A stretch of DNA of 32,628 nucleotides. Origin: Candidatus Delongbacteria bacterium (GTDB lineage: Bacteria; JAGOEH01). Shown here one piece after another: positions 1-8,747 of this stretch (position 1 is its first letter; each line of letters begins with the position of its first letter). The notes under the pieces are model-generated. The model did not search any database. It was not told the DNA's origin and saw only the letters and a program-made list of their open reading frames with translations. The DNA lies in the NCBI GenBank assembly GCA_017997825.1, contig JAGOEH010000012.1:1-32628 (forward strand), given 5' to 3'. The position numbers were made by a program, and so were the translations under genes.

Positions 1-255
1 AGATGGGTATAAGAGACATGCGATACAGTTCTTGGCGGCCAGATGGAAGACATAATCGACCTGGTTGAACAACGGATGGATCCCGCGGGAGCGGATATCG
101 ACCTGGTGAAACTCAACGCCTTCCGGAATCTGTTCCTTGACTCCATAGGCCAGATTATCGATACCTATCACCCGGTAGCGGCCTTCTTTAAGCAGCCGGT
201 CGGCCAGATTGGATCCGATGAAGCCGGCTACGCCGGTAATGAGTACGGTTTCCAT
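1..255 (-). CDS. NAD-dependent sugar epimerase/dehydratase, N-terminal part (cut by window edge)
   Basis: The minus-strand frame from the ATG at 255 stays open to base 1, so only the first 85 residues are seen. The N-terminus carries a Rossmann motif of extended short-chain dehydrogenases, TGVAGFIGSN (Gly8, Gly11, Gly14), then IGIDNL after the second strand and a VFHLAA segment near residue 70. These are typical of UDP-glucose 4-epimerase or dTDP-glucose 4,6-dehydratase relatives, which act on nucleotide sugars in the cytoplasm. The catalytic YxxxK lies beyond the window, so the exact reaction cannot be named. It starts 2 nt after the stop of the upstream sugar kinase gene, so the two are almost certainly co-transcribed and the substrate is probably a surface-polysaccharide precursor. 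Confidence 0.85.
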   Translation of the reverse strand, partial: METVLITGVAGFIGSNLADRLLKEGRYRVIGIDNLAYGVKEQIPEGVEFHQVDIRSRGIHPLFNQVDYVFHLAAKNCIACLLYPS

Positions 256-257
256 AA

Positions 258-1253
258 CTAAAAATTGACCAGGGTTTTGGAGCCTTCAAAATCAAAACGA
301 AAATCCATATATTTCATCCCTTCCGATTCCATAATTTTTCTGAGGTGCTTACGCCGCCCGTTTTCCACACAGAAGAGCATAAATCCCCCGCCCCCGGCGC
401 CCATGATTTTTCCGCCCAGCGCCCCGTGTTTAAGAGCCAGTTCATACCAATCGTCAATATGGCTGTTGCTCATCTGATTGGAGATTCGTTTCTTTTCCAG
501 CCAGTGATCATTCAACAAGCGGCCGAACCGGCAAATCTCACCCTGAACCAGGGCCTGCTTGACTTCCATTCCGATCTCTTTGATCCGGTGCATGGACGCA
601 ATCACGGTCTGCTCGTCATAACCGGCTTTTTGGCTCTGTTCAGCCAGGATTTGGTTGGCATCCCGTTCGATATGGGTATAAAACATCATCAGGCGGTTTT
701 CCAGTTCATAGATGATCTCATGATCCAGAGGCAAGGGAGTAACGGAGACCTGTCCGTCCGGTGCAATCTGAAGCTGAATGATTCCACCGAAGGCGGCGGC
801 GTATTGATCTTGTTTGCCGATCGGTTTTCCGATTCGATCGATCTCGATATGGCATGCCTCTTCCGCCAGTTCCTGGATCGAGATATAACGGCGCAGAAAG
901 GTATTCAGGCCTTTCAGCAGTCCCACCGTATAGGAACTGGAGGATCCCATCCCGGTGCCGGCGGCCAGATCCGCCATCGAGCTGATCTCGATCGGTTGGT
1001 TGATTCCGAGGTACTTGAGGGATTCTCTCACGATTTCATGTTTGATCTGATCGATCGCATTGACCTCGACCATTTCGACCTTGGAATAATTGATCTTGAT
1101 TTTATCGGCCATGGCTGGAAGATTGAGGCTGAGATAAAGGTATTTGTTGATGGCCGCGGTAATCAAACATCCCCCATAGCGGGAATAGTAGGAAGGAAGA
1201 TCGGTGCCGCCTCCGCCCAGGGGAAGCCGGAATGGTGAACGAACAAGAATCAT
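258..1253 (-). CDS. GHMP-family sugar kinase, HddA-like (heptose 7-phosphate kinase family)
   Basis: A 331-residue protein of the GHMP kinase superfamily. It opens with RSPFRLPLGGGGTDLP, the N-terminal signature of D-glycero-D-manno-heptose 7-phosphate 1-kinase (HddA) and related sugar kinases. Residues 98-107 (AGTGMGSSSS) form the glycine/serine-rich phosphate-binding loop, and a KIMGAGGGGF segment near residue 284 is the GHMP C-terminal motif. The length is normal for the family. The ATG at 1253 has a good ribosome site (AAGGTG) 7-8 nt upstream. The gene sits directly before a sugar epimerase (2 nt gap) and after a 312-nt space from the acetyltransferase gene, which may hold its own promoter. 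The substrate could be a heptose or another sugar 1-phosphate precursor; the family also includes fucose-type kinases, so specificity is not certain. Confidence 0.85.
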   Translation of the reverse strand: MILVRSPFRLPLGGGGTDLPSYYSRYGGCLITAAINKYLYLSLNLPAMADKIKINYSKVEMVEVNAIDQIKHEIVRESLKYLGINQPIEISSMADLAAGTGMGSSSSYTVGLLKGLNTFLRRYISIQELAEEACHIEIDRIGKPIGKQDQYAAAFGGIIQLQIAPDGQVSVTPLPLDHEIIYELENRLMMFYTHIERDANQILAEQSQKAGYDEQTVIASMHRIKEIGMEVKQALVQGEICRFGRLLNDHWLEKKRISNQMSNSHIDDWYELALKHGALGGKIMGAGGGGFMLFCVENGRRKHLRKIMESEGMKYMDFRFDFEGSKTLVNF

Positions 1254-1565
1254 GGATTTTCACCTTTAAGGTTAAAGAGTATATCGGTCTGAAGACCCTA
1301 AATCGGGGTCAGATCAGGTCAGCACTTCATCATTCATCAAACAGATCAACGGGATCATCAAATTGGGATTGAGCGATAAGAAAATGGAATCTCGAATCCA
1401 TGAAAAAACCATAAATTTTGTGACTCAAGTTAATAAAATATTATGCGAATGTCAATATCAAATTAAAGGATCAGCCGATCAGAATCGGATCGTATTAGGT
1501 CGAGTGAAAAGGATATCCGGGGCTCGGAATCACAAGGTGATAATCACATGGATTCATGATCAGGA
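1254..1565. other. Intergenic stretch with an unconvincing plus-strand frame
   Basis: These 312 bases separate two minus-strand sugar genes. A plus-strand frame (about 1363-1599, 78 residues) is open and runs into the 3' end of the acetyltransferase gene on the other strand. It begins at TTG without a ribosome site and resembles nothing I recognise. A small palindrome (GGTCT-GA-AGACC, near 1285-1296) lies next to the kinase gene. The stretch is more AT-rich than the flanking genes and may be a gene relic or simply a leader region. Confidence 0.4.
1427..1455 (-). promoter_or_regulatory. Possible sigma-70-type promoter for the kinase-epimerase pair
   Basis: On the minus strand TTGACA (1455-1450) is followed after 17 bases by TAACTT (1432-1427). 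The -35 box is perfect but the -10 box is weak. It would give a leader of about 165 nt to the kinase ATG at 1253 and would explain the wide gap inside an otherwise tightly packed gene block. Confidence 0.35.
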
Positions 1566-2147
1566 TTATGATTTCGTTTCATTCAGGAAAACCAACTGAT
1601 CGCCCTTCAGTTCGGCCTGACGGCCGCAGACACAGCCGGCATGGTCATTCCGGAGATCCAGTTTTCGGCCGCAGATACAGACCCAGCCCTTCTCCCGGGC
1701 GGGATTCCCATAGACCAGGCGATGAGGCGGCACGTCACGGGTCACGACCGAACCGGCTCCGATGGTGGCATACCGACCGATGATGCGGTTGGCTACGATG
1801 GTGGCATTGGCGCCGATACTGGCACCCTGTTGAACCAGGGTGGTCGCCACTTCTTTGGGGAAGGTCGAGCGGGGTTCCATCTCATTGGTAAAAACCGCCG
1901 AGGGTCCGACAAATACCCCGTCTTCCAATACCACCCCGTGCCAGACCGAAACATTGTTTTTAATCACGACATGGTTCCCGATCACCACCCCGGACTCTAT
2001 GAAACAGTTTTCGCCGATATTACAACCCTCGCCGATCACTACATCCTTCATCACATGGGCATTGGCCCAGATTCGGGTTCCTTTTCCGATCTGCAGGGTG
2101 TCCACCATGGCTCGCTCATGACAGAAATAGTTACGTACATCACTCAT
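1566..2147 (-). CDS. Left-handed beta-helix N-acetyltransferase, WbpD/WlbB-like
   Basis: A 193-residue acyltransferase made mostly of hexapeptide repeats ([IV]-G-x-x-[CAV]-x-[IV]), for example VVIGEGCNIGENCFI and ASIGANATIVANRIIGRYATIG, which fold as a trimeric left-handed parallel beta-helix that binds acetyl-CoA. The order and the NPAREKGWVCICG ending match WbpD/WlbB enzymes, which acetylate the 3-amino group of UDP-2-acetamido-3-amino-2,3-dideoxy-glucuronate. The tail contains two CxCG pairs resembling a small zinc knuckle. The ATG at 2147 is preferred: GGGAG lies 8 nt upstream and the codon overlaps the preceding gene's stop as ATGA, so translation is coupled. QdtC/FdtC-type acetyltransferases of dTDP-3-amino sugars are an alternative. 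Confidence 0.88.
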   Translation of the reverse strand: MSDVRNYFCHERAMVDTLQIGKGTRIWANAHVMKDVVIGEGCNIGENCFIESGVVIGNHVVIKNNVSVWHGVVLEDGVFVGPSAVFTNEMEPRSTFPKEVATTLVQQGASIGANATIVANRIIGRYATIGAGSVVTRDVPPHRLVYGNPAREKGWVCICGRKLDLRNDHAGCVCGRQAELKGDQLVFLNETKS

Positions 2148-3091
2148 CTCAGTTTCTCCCATAGTCTCATGATCGATAGCATGAATTTCTCATCCAGATG
2201 GTTGACCTTCAATCCCCGGGTACAATCCAGATAGAATTCCAACAGGGTTTTAAGCGGCGGAACGGCCGGAAAGGAAAAATACTCGGACTGGTTGGATTCC
2301 AGGTCATGAATCCGGATCTGGTTCTCATTTTTAAGACCGTCATACTCGATGATCCGGTCGCGGGTGTAGACGGTAATTCCGCGGCGCCGGAATGATAACG
2401 ACCAGCTCAGCAGAAGTTCAATCGGAATCGAGGATTGCTTCAATCGGATCCGTACCGTATCACAGCACTGATCATCGTAGAGAAACAATTTTTCGGCATC
2501 CTGCAGAGTGAGTTGACCGAACAGATACAGCAGAATACCGGCATCATGAAAAAAGAGATCGTCGATGACGCTGGTCTGGTTTCGGAACATGGTTTGGCGG
2601 ATCCGCTGGAGTCCCGCGCCGTCACGGCGCAGTTCATCGCCGCAGCGATAGATCTGGACATACCGGATCATATCCTGAGGGATATCCGCCAGGATTTTCT
2701 TTAAATGATCGATCGGAGGCAGAAACAGGTAAATGGCATCCATCATATAGACCAGATTTTTTTCCCGGGCTAATCGCCCCAGTTCTTCCACCTGTGAGAA
2801 GAGCAAGGCCGGTGGTTTTTCTACCAGCACATGCTTGCCGGACTGCAAGGCTTTCAAGCTTAAATCGTAATGATGGGATGGAGGAGTAGCAATACAGACC
2901 GCCGTAATCCCGGAATCATCCCATATCTGCTGGGGATCCGAGACCGGGGAAAATTTTTTATTGGCAGCGAATTTGGCATACTGGCCTGGATCAGGATCAT
3001 ACCCGTAGACTGTTCCAATTGAAGGAATCTCCTCACAGGTATTGATGATGTTCTTGCCCCACCATCCCGCTCCGAAGACCGCGATATTCAT
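2144..3091 (-). CDS. Gfo/Idh/MocA-family NAD(P)-dependent oxidoreductase, WbpB/WlbA-like
   Basis: A 315-residue protein with an N-terminal dinucleotide-binding fold (VFGAGWWGKN; Gly7, Gly9, Gly12), an IATPPSHH segment at residues 68-74 and the family hallmark EKP at 91-93. In WbpB/WlbA the enzyme oxidises C3 of a UDP-N-acetyl-hexuronate so the partner aminotransferase can install a 3-amino group. That assignment rests on the neighbours: an aminotransferase ends 6 nt upstream and an acetyltransferase overlaps downstream, the usual WbpB-E-D trio. The sequence beyond the EKP motif is divergent (EKPPALLFSQ), so the substrate is inferred and not read from active-site residues. An AAGGA ribosome site lies about 9 nt before the ATG. 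Confidence 0.82.
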   Translation of the reverse strand: MNIAVFGAGWWGKNIINTCEEIPSIGTVYGYDPDPGQYAKFAANKKFSPVSDPQQIWDDSGITAVCIATPPSHHYDLSLKALQSGKHVLVEKPPALLFSQVEELGRLAREKNLVYMMDAIYLFLPPIDHLKKILADIPQDMIRYVQIYRCGDELRRDGAGLQRIRQTMFRNQTSVIDDLFFHDAGILLYLFGQLTLQDAEKLFLYDDQCCDTVRIRLKQSSIPIELLLSWSLSFRRRGITVYTRDRIIEYDGLKNENQIRIHDLESNQSEYFSFPAVPPLKTLLEFYLDCTRGLKVNHLDEKFMLSIMRLWEKLR

Positions 3092-3097
3092 TGATGG

Positions 3098-4246
3098 TTA
3101 TCCTTTGCGGGTATAGAATTGCTTGACGGAATCGACGACATACTGAATCTGTTCCTCGGTCAAATCCGGATACATCGGAATGGAGAGTATTTCGCGGCAG
3201 CATTTTTCGGCCACCGGGAAGTCTCCTTCGCGAAGTCCCATATAGCGGTAGGCCTCTTGAACGTGGAGCGGCATCGGATAATGCAGACCGGTATCGATCC
3301 CCTTATCCTTCAGAAAATCGGCCAGGGCCTGGCGCTGAGGAACCCGGATTACAAACAGATGATAGACATGCTTATTACCGGGCAATTCCTTGGGGGTCTT
3401 GACCTCGTCCACGGATTGAAACAGTTCCCGATAGCGGGCGGCCACCTGGCGGCGCTGGTCGGTCCATTTCTCGAGATACCGGATTTTAACACCCAAAACG
3501 GCGCCCTGGATCTCTTCCATCCTGTAATTATGACCTTCCAGATTATGGACATATTTAACCACCGCTCCATGCTGGCGGAAACTCAGCATCTTTTCATACA
3601 GACCATGATCATTGGTCAAAACGGCCCCGCCTTCTCCATAAGCGCCCAGGTTCTTTCCCGGATAGAAGCTGAAGGTGCCGACCCGGCCGAATGTTCCGAT
3701 CAGTTTTCCTTTATAACGCGCCAGATGGGCCTGAGAGCAATCTTCGATCACCTCCAGATTGTGGCGCCGGGCGATGGCCGAAATGGCGTCCATATCGGCC
3801 GGCTGACCATACAGATGAACGGCTACAATGGCTCGGGTTTTAGGAGTAATTTTTTCCTCAATTTTAGCTGGATCAATATTGAAGGACTCCTCATCATGAT
3901 CGACAAATACCGGCCGACCGCCGGCAATGGTCAGCGACTCGCTGGTCGCGATATAGGTATTGACCGGGATGATCACCTCATCCATCTCTTCCTTCAAACG
4001 CCCAAGCTCGACCTGACTGCCGATTCCGATCCCCATACACCAATAAGCCAGATGCAGGGCATCCGTGCCGGAACTGAGTCCGAGACAATACTGGGCCTGA
4101 TGAGCCTGACTGAACGCTTCCTCAAAAGCCTTGACCTTTTTCCCGCAGATATAGGCCGTATTGTCCAATACCTCATTGATTCCGACCTGAATTTCCTCTT
4201 TGATCGAAAGATACTGGGTTTTCAAATCCAAAAAAGGTACACGCAT
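3098..4246 (-). CDS. DegT/DnrJ/EryC1/StrS-family sugar aminotransferase, WbpE-like
   Basis: A PLP-dependent nucleotide-sugar aminotransferase of 382 residues. Visible landmarks are the VPFLDLK start, SSGTDALHLA (cofactor phosphate region, about 58-67), EDCSQAH with Asp169 facing the pyridine nitrogen, and FSFYPGKNLGAYG with the Schiff-base lysine at 198. It probably transfers an amino group from glutamate to the 3-keto sugar made by the adjacent oxidoreductase. The ATG at 4246 is chosen because AAGGAG lies 6 nt before it and it gives the normal family N-terminus; an upstream ATG at 4264 lacks a site. Odd feature: about a dozen charged residues (77-88, SQVELGRLKEEM) are inserted where relatives have a short GIGPGDEVIVP turn. 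First gene of the sugar block in transcription order. Confidence 0.92.
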   Translation of the reverse strand: MRVPFLDLKTQYLSIKEEIQVGINEVLDNTAYICGKKVKAFEEAFSQAHQAQYCLGLSSGTDALHLAYWCMGIGIGSQVELGRLKEEMDEVIIPVNTYIATSESLTIAGGRPVFVDHDEESFNIDPAKIEEKITPKTRAIVAVHLYGQPADMDAISAIARRHNLEVIEDCSQAHLARYKGKLIGTFGRVGTFSFYPGKNLGAYGEGGAVLTNDHGLYEKMLSFRQHGAVVKYVHNLEGHNYRMEEIQGAVLGVKIRYLEKWTDQRRQVAARYRELFQSVDEVKTPKELPGNKHVYHLFVIRVPQRQALADFLKDKGIDTGLHYPMPLHVQEAYRYMGLREGDFPVAEKCCREILSIPMYPDLTEEQIQYVVDSVKQFYTRKG

Positions 4247-4409
4247 ACCAAACTCCTTGCTCATAGGTTATGGAAATAAATCGGCTAATCAGATTAGCAA
4301 ATTCGATGAATAATTCCTTTTAAAACTCATCAAACCGGCTATCAATTTATACAATACAGATTAAAAAGCAAGCCAAAATTCAAATGATTTGATAATCGAG
4401 ATGAAACGC

Positions 4410-7286
4410 TTACAAATAGAAGACCCATTCCCATAAGGATTCACGGGGTTCAGTCAGGTAAACCCAACGGATTCCCAGATAGATGGGAAGACGCAGGTGG
4501 AAAAAATAGGTTTCCGAAAACAGCTCCACTCCGACCGAGGGATACTCGACCGATCGGTCTCCCCATTCACCGCGGAGATAATCGCCGAATAGATTGGCAT
4601 GGATTCGTTTGGAATAAAGGGAGTGCAGCAGACTCACATCAGGATATAAAACAGGGAAGGCGTAATTGAGGCTGATTCTGTAAAGATCGGGATAATACCG
4701 GGAGTCATACCCGCGGGGAAAAACCAGCCGGCTGTCAAAGATGTAATTTTGGGGCTCTTGATGTTCATAGTCCAGATCCAATCGCCAGCCGTGATGGCGG
4801 AACAATCCGGGCAGATAAAGACGGCTGCTCACCGTCAGCCGCCGGCCCTGATAATCCCCTCCCCAGGGAGTGGATGTGTACCCGGCGAATATATCATGCC
4901 CCCGGATCGGATAGATATCTTTCATTCCCTGGTAGGCGCTGGAATAATGGAAATACCCGGTCAGATTATACTGAATGCCTTCCGGATTATCCGAATCGTA
5001 GCGATACTCCTGACGACTGATGGAACGGTATTCCCAGTTCACTCCGGCCGTGAGAAACGACTGATAATGGGAGGTGGTCAAGTTCAGCGGAATGCGCAGC
5101 CCGGTAATCACTCCCTTTTCTTTCCAACTATAGGACTGGTGCTTTCCGGCCGGATCAGTATACGTGGAGCTGCGTTCTCCGTAAACCGCATTGAAATCCA
5201 GAATGGGATACCAGCCGGCATAGCTGAATCCGCCAATCAGAGCCCGGGTATCCTCCTGGGTATCGAATTCCATGCCCCCGGTGACCTGACAGGTCCCCAT
5301 CACATTTTGGGAATTCAGGGACACCGACCAGCCGGCCGGCTCACTGACCGGCAGCAGATACCAACTGTGGAAATGGAGCAGATTTCGCAGGGTAGAATAG
5401 TTTGTGACAGTATAGGTCTGATGCGGGATATCGGCCGTCACATCCCGGCCGGCTTCCTGGGCTATACAGGGCTGATAATAATCATTAGGACGAATGACCG
5501 CCTGCTCCAGTTCCGTCCAATGATCAGGTTCAATTGACATTACAGCCGGGGAATAGCCCTGATCGTCCACATCGCAGAAAACCAGTTTGGCGCAGTCCGG
5601 CGATAAGGAAGGATAATAAGCGCCAAGGGTCCGGCGGGTCACCTGAAAAATATGTCCATCGGCTAAACGAAAAGCATAAATATTATCGATACCCGAGAGT
5701 CCGGAAGAAAAAAAGATATAATCATTAGAAACCACCGGATTGGATATGGTCAGGGTTGAGCAGGGCATCAGCACAACCGGGCTGGATTGATCAAGGAATT
5801 GCCGAGCCAATCCGGTTCCCGCCGGCCGCCGGGTTATGGTGTAGATAATGGATTTTCCATCGGGAGACCAACAAGGGGTTCGCAGTAGAAAATTATCCGG
5901 ATTTTTGAAATCCTGGATGAGGTGACCGGTTTGACGATCGAGCAGGCAGAGTCGGCAGCGGTTGTGGATATCGAATTCAACGGCCGCGATGGTTTTGCCG
6001 TCAGGAGAAAGGACCGGAGCATAATAGCGGCTTCGATGGGTCAGTTGTTTTTTATGTTGGGTGATAAAATCATAGCTCATGATAACCGAAAATGCCTGAT
6101 TCCCCCAGCGTTGATCGTAGCGGGTTTCGGCCCAGACCATAGTATGGCGGCTGACACTGAACGGAACATCCCGGTCGATCGGGCCCGGTTTGAATAATGC
6201 AGAGGTTTTATCGGTACTGGGGCAAAACAGGACAAATTCAGGAAAATCATCCAATCCATAACGCAGGATCACGGCCGAATCCGGGGTAATGTAGCGGGGG
6301 AAGCTATAATATGTCCAATCGGAATGGCGGGGTAAATTCCAGGATTGAGCCGGAGTAATCGGCAAATCCTTGACTTGCTCGTTAAAATAGATCCCGATTT
6401 CGTTCATGGTAGAGCGATAGATGCCGGGACATCCCTGCCCGGTCAGGGATCGGAGGGACAGAGAGAAGGCATGAGGAACAAAGGGCCAGGTTGAGGTTCG
6501 GTTCAGGGCCGTCCGGATGATCTGGCCGCCATGATGACGGCGGAGATAGGTGCACAGATAATAACCCAGCACATAATCGCGGTTGAGGGGAAACCAGTGG
6601 CGGTAGGATCCCAGTATGGCCTGGTCGTAAGTGGGAATATGATGGTAGATCAGATTACGACGTAATTCGACATCGAACTGGGGCAATCGTCCCCGTCCGC
6701 TGTTGCTCAGGAAGGTCTCCATGCCGACCGCATCCCCCTCCAGCAGCCAGCTCGGAAGCGAAAAGGCTTCCATGGCGGCCGGTCCCAGTTCACCCATTCC
6801 AAAATAGAGTAATCGGTTGAATCCACGATTGTAATGATTGAGCTGGGATACATGCCGGAATTCATGGATGGATAGAGCTTGATACCAATCCATCCATCCC
6901 AGGAACCCATCCTGGGGAGGAGTATTCCACCATTCGCTCCGAATGGGGAAATAGGCAACAAACCCATTGGAGATACTATGGCGGTTGTGGAGTACTAATG
7001 ACAATCGGGGATAAGGATCCAGACTCTGACCCATGAAGGGATAGAAATGATCCAAGCTGGAAGCGACCCGCTGGGCATCCGACTCGATTTCTTGAGGAAA
7101 TATGAGATCGACATGCCGGGCATGGATGGTTTTCCACCGGATACCCGGCGGATCCTGATCGATTCCCAGTTGCGCCCGACTGATCGGCATCATCAGTCCG
7201 CCTGATATCATCAATCCTGCGATTACGATAGTAATCCGCCAATTCCGCTTAATCGCCATATAATTATGCATCAGATGCCATTCCAT
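4410..7286 (-). CDS. Secreted HExxH peptidase / TolB-like propeller / outer-membrane barrel chimera (copy 1)
   Basis: A 958-residue exported protein with three apparent modules. After a signal peptide (hydrophobic about 18-33, PISRA cleavage region), residues 50-260 look like a gluzincin of the peptidase MA type: HEFRH at 141-145 supplies the zinc ligands and general base, and WLLEGDAVGME at 180-190 supplies the third ligand Glu183. A middle section has TolB/WD40-like blades (LSPDGKTIA, WSPDGKSII, LSPDCAKLV). From about residue 630 the sequence becomes the alternating aromatic strands of an Omp85-like beta-barrel and ends in WVFYL, a typical outer-membrane C-terminus. The ATG at 7286 follows AGGGGTG. 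It is alone on its transcript, with 145-183 nt spaces either side. A paralogue with the same plan lies at 20836-23805. The substrate is unknown. Confidence 0.8.
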   Translation of the reverse strand: MEWHLMHNYMAIKRNWRITIVIAGLMISGGLMMPISRAQLGIDQDPPGIRWKTIHARHVDLIFPQEIESDAQRVASSLDHFYPFMGQSLDPYPRLSLVLHNRHSISNGFVAYFPIRSEWWNTPPQDGFLGWMDWYQALSIHEFRHVSQLNHYNRGFNRLLYFGMGELGPAAMEAFSLPSWLLEGDAVGMETFLSNSGRGRLPQFDVELRRNLIYHHIPTYDQAILGSYRHWFPLNRDYVLGYYLCTYLRRHHGGQIIRTALNRTSTWPFVPHAFSLSLRSLTGQGCPGIYRSTMNEIGIYFNEQVKDLPITPAQSWNLPRHSDWTYYSFPRYITPDSAVILRYGLDDFPEFVLFCPSTDKTSALFKPGPIDRDVPFSVSRHTMVWAETRYDQRWGNQAFSVIMSYDFITQHKKQLTHRSRYYAPVLSPDGKTIAAVEFDIHNRCRLCLLDRQTGHLIQDFKNPDNFLLRTPCWSPDGKSIIYTITRRPAGTGLARQFLDQSSPVVLMPCSTLTISNPVVSNDYIFFSSGLSGIDNIYAFRLADGHIFQVTRRTLGAYYPSLSPDCAKLVFCDVDDQGYSPAVMSIEPDHWTELEQAVIRPNDYYQPCIAQEAGRDVTADIPHQTYTVTNYSTLRNLLHFHSWYLLPVSEPAGWSVSLNSQNVMGTCQVTGGMEFDTQEDTRALIGGFSYAGWYPILDFNAVYGERSSTYTDPAGKHQSYSWKEKGVITGLRIPLNLTTSHYQSFLTAGVNWEYRSISRQEYRYDSDNPEGIQYNLTGYFHYSSAYQGMKDIYPIRGHDIFAGYTSTPWGGDYQGRRLTVSSRLYLPGLFRHHGWRLDLDYEHQEPQNYIFDSRLVFPRGYDSRYYPDLYRISLNYAFPVLYPDVSLLHSLYSKRIHANLFGDYLRGEWGDRSVEYPSVGVELFSETYFFHLRLPIYLGIRWVYLTEPRESLWEWVFYL

Positions 7287-7475
7287 CTTCACCCCTATGG
7301 GGCAAGCCCTATTTTTGTTTGAGTCATGATATCATTGTATAATATAGATATAAACATAAAGGCTCTTCGGATAAACATTAATCCGTTATCAATAACAATC
7401 AAAAGCTTATCAATCGTTATTTGTCAATGATCCGGGCAGGTTATTATCCGTGACCAGGTGGATGAAAACAGCTGA

Positions 7476-8747
7476 TTAATTACTCCGGGTAGCCGCTAAA
7501 TAAGCCAGAACAACACTGGAAATGGTTGACATAATCGATAAAGCATCATATAAGGTATATTTGAATTTGGTTTTTATATAAATCTGGTCACCGGGCATAA
7601 TTGATTGGTTAAACCCTTGTATTTTATAAGTTTGCGATTTAAAATCACGGGTTAAGACGAATTTATCAGTAATTGAAGAAGGACTAAAACCACCTGCGAT
7701 TCCGATATAATCGGTTACCGTCATACCGGGAATATAGGGATAAGCGCCTGCATATCTGATATTTCCAGATAAATATACATACTGATTCTGAGTACCCAGA
7801 ATAATAACATCTCCATTTTTTAGGATATAGTCTTCCGTGAGTATATTAACATCCAGTAAACCGGAATCCGATTGTATAAAAATATGCTCCAGCGGAACAT
7901 CTTCACTATTCAATCCTATCCGCCGGATCAACTGACTGAGTGTTTCTCCCTGATACAGATTATAAAATCCATTATACTTTGATTGGCCTTTCAGGATGAT
8001 TTTGTCCTGCGTCAGTGAAACAGGAGGAACATAGACAATCAATCCATCGACCAGCAGTGGATTTCCTGTCGGCTTGCCATCAAATATGAATCCTTCATAA
8101 TTGACAGTGTCAACATAAGCATTAGAATAACGCAGCTCGATTCGTTTGAGATTGGCAAATGGAGAATGACCTCCGGCATAAGCCATAAGAGCTGTTAATC
8201 GGTCGGTAGCCTCCAGGGGATACATTCCGGGTTTTTTGACTTCACCGGAAAGATATACTTTAATCTTGCGCGGACTGATCAACGAAAACTCGATTTGAGC
8301 ATTACGGGCCCGCTGCTGGATAAAATCGGTAATTTCATGTTTTACCTGATGATAGGGTTTCCCGCCGGCATTATATAAACCGATTCCGGGAATCATAATC
8401 ATTCCATCGGTATTAATGATGGGAGTGATGATCTGGTCGATTGATCCGCTCAATAAGATCAGACAAACATCACCTGGACCCAGAATAAAATTAGAATCTA
8501 TAACGCCGCCGGATATACTGGTGTAAAGCGAACGCTGATTAAGCAGCAGTTCTTTGATTTCCTGCAATGTTTTTCGGATATCGGCTTGATCCGTAGATGC
8601 TTGAGGTTTGATTATCTGAAATCCGCTCTGATTATCCGAACGGTAAGGTGAAACCCCGGAGGCTTTTTGTTCATTTGAAACGCCCATTTGGGCCTGCATT
8701 GAGGTTTCTAATAAGACAAGAAAGAATATAGTATACCATCGTCTCAT
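7476..8747 (-). CDS. Wza-like polysaccharide export protein with SLBB domains
   Basis: A 423-residue exported protein. The signal peptide (residues 1-20) has no lipobox cysteine, unlike Escherichia coli Wza. ILGPGDVCLILLSGS marks the Poly_export domain. It is followed by three SLBB-like units with the pattern VYLSGEVKKPGMYPL, IILKGQSKYNGFYNL and VYLSGNIRYAGAYPY. The C-terminus has an amphipathic/hydrophobic helix (SIMSTISSVVLAYLAA), equivalent in place to the outer-membrane helix of Wza. Such proteins form the outer-membrane channel for capsule, exopolysaccharide or O-antigen-type polymers. The ATG at 8747 is chosen: GGAG lies 9 nt upstream and it overlaps the stop of the Wzz-like gene as ATGA, so the exporter and its partner are translationally coupled. 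Confidence 0.9.
   Translation of the reverse strand: MRRWYTIFFLVLLETSMQAQMGVSNEQKASGVSPYRSDNQSGFQIIKPQASTDQADIRKTLQEIKELLLNQRSLYTSISGGVIDSNFILGPGDVCLILLSGSIDQIITPIINTDGMIMIPGIGLYNAGGKPYHQVKHEITDFIQQRARNAQIEFSLISPRKIKVYLSGEVKKPGMYPLEATDRLTALMAYAGGHSPFANLKRIELRYSNAYVDTVNYEGFIFDGKPTGNPLLVDGLIVYVPPVSLTQDKIILKGQSKYNGFYNLYQGETLSQLIRRIGLNSEDVPLEHIFIQSDSGLLDVNILTEDYILKNGDVIILGTQNQYVYLSGNIRYAGAYPYIPGMTVTDYIGIAGGFSPSSITDKFVLTRDFKSQTYKIQGFNQSIMPGDQIYIKTKFKYTLYDALSIMSTISSVVLAYLAATRSN

Noticed and set aside
345-1238. Long open frame on the plus strand opposite the GHMP kinase gene
   Set aside because: The minus strand carries clear kinase motifs; the plus frame is a shadow with no recognisable domain.
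1363-1599. 78-codon plus-strand frame between two sugar genes
   Set aside because: Starts at TTG with no ribosome site, overlaps the acetyltransferase gene on the other strand and matches no family I know; not called as a gene.
3119-4279. 386-codon plus-strand frame opposite the aminotransferase
   Set aside because: The minus-strand protein has the full set of PLP-enzyme motifs including the lysine; the plus frame is antisense shadow.
4410-7286. Reading of copy 1 as the TolB protein of the Tol-Pal system
   Set aside because: It is far longer than TolB, begins with an HExxH domain, ends in a barrel and has no tolQRA or pal neighbours.
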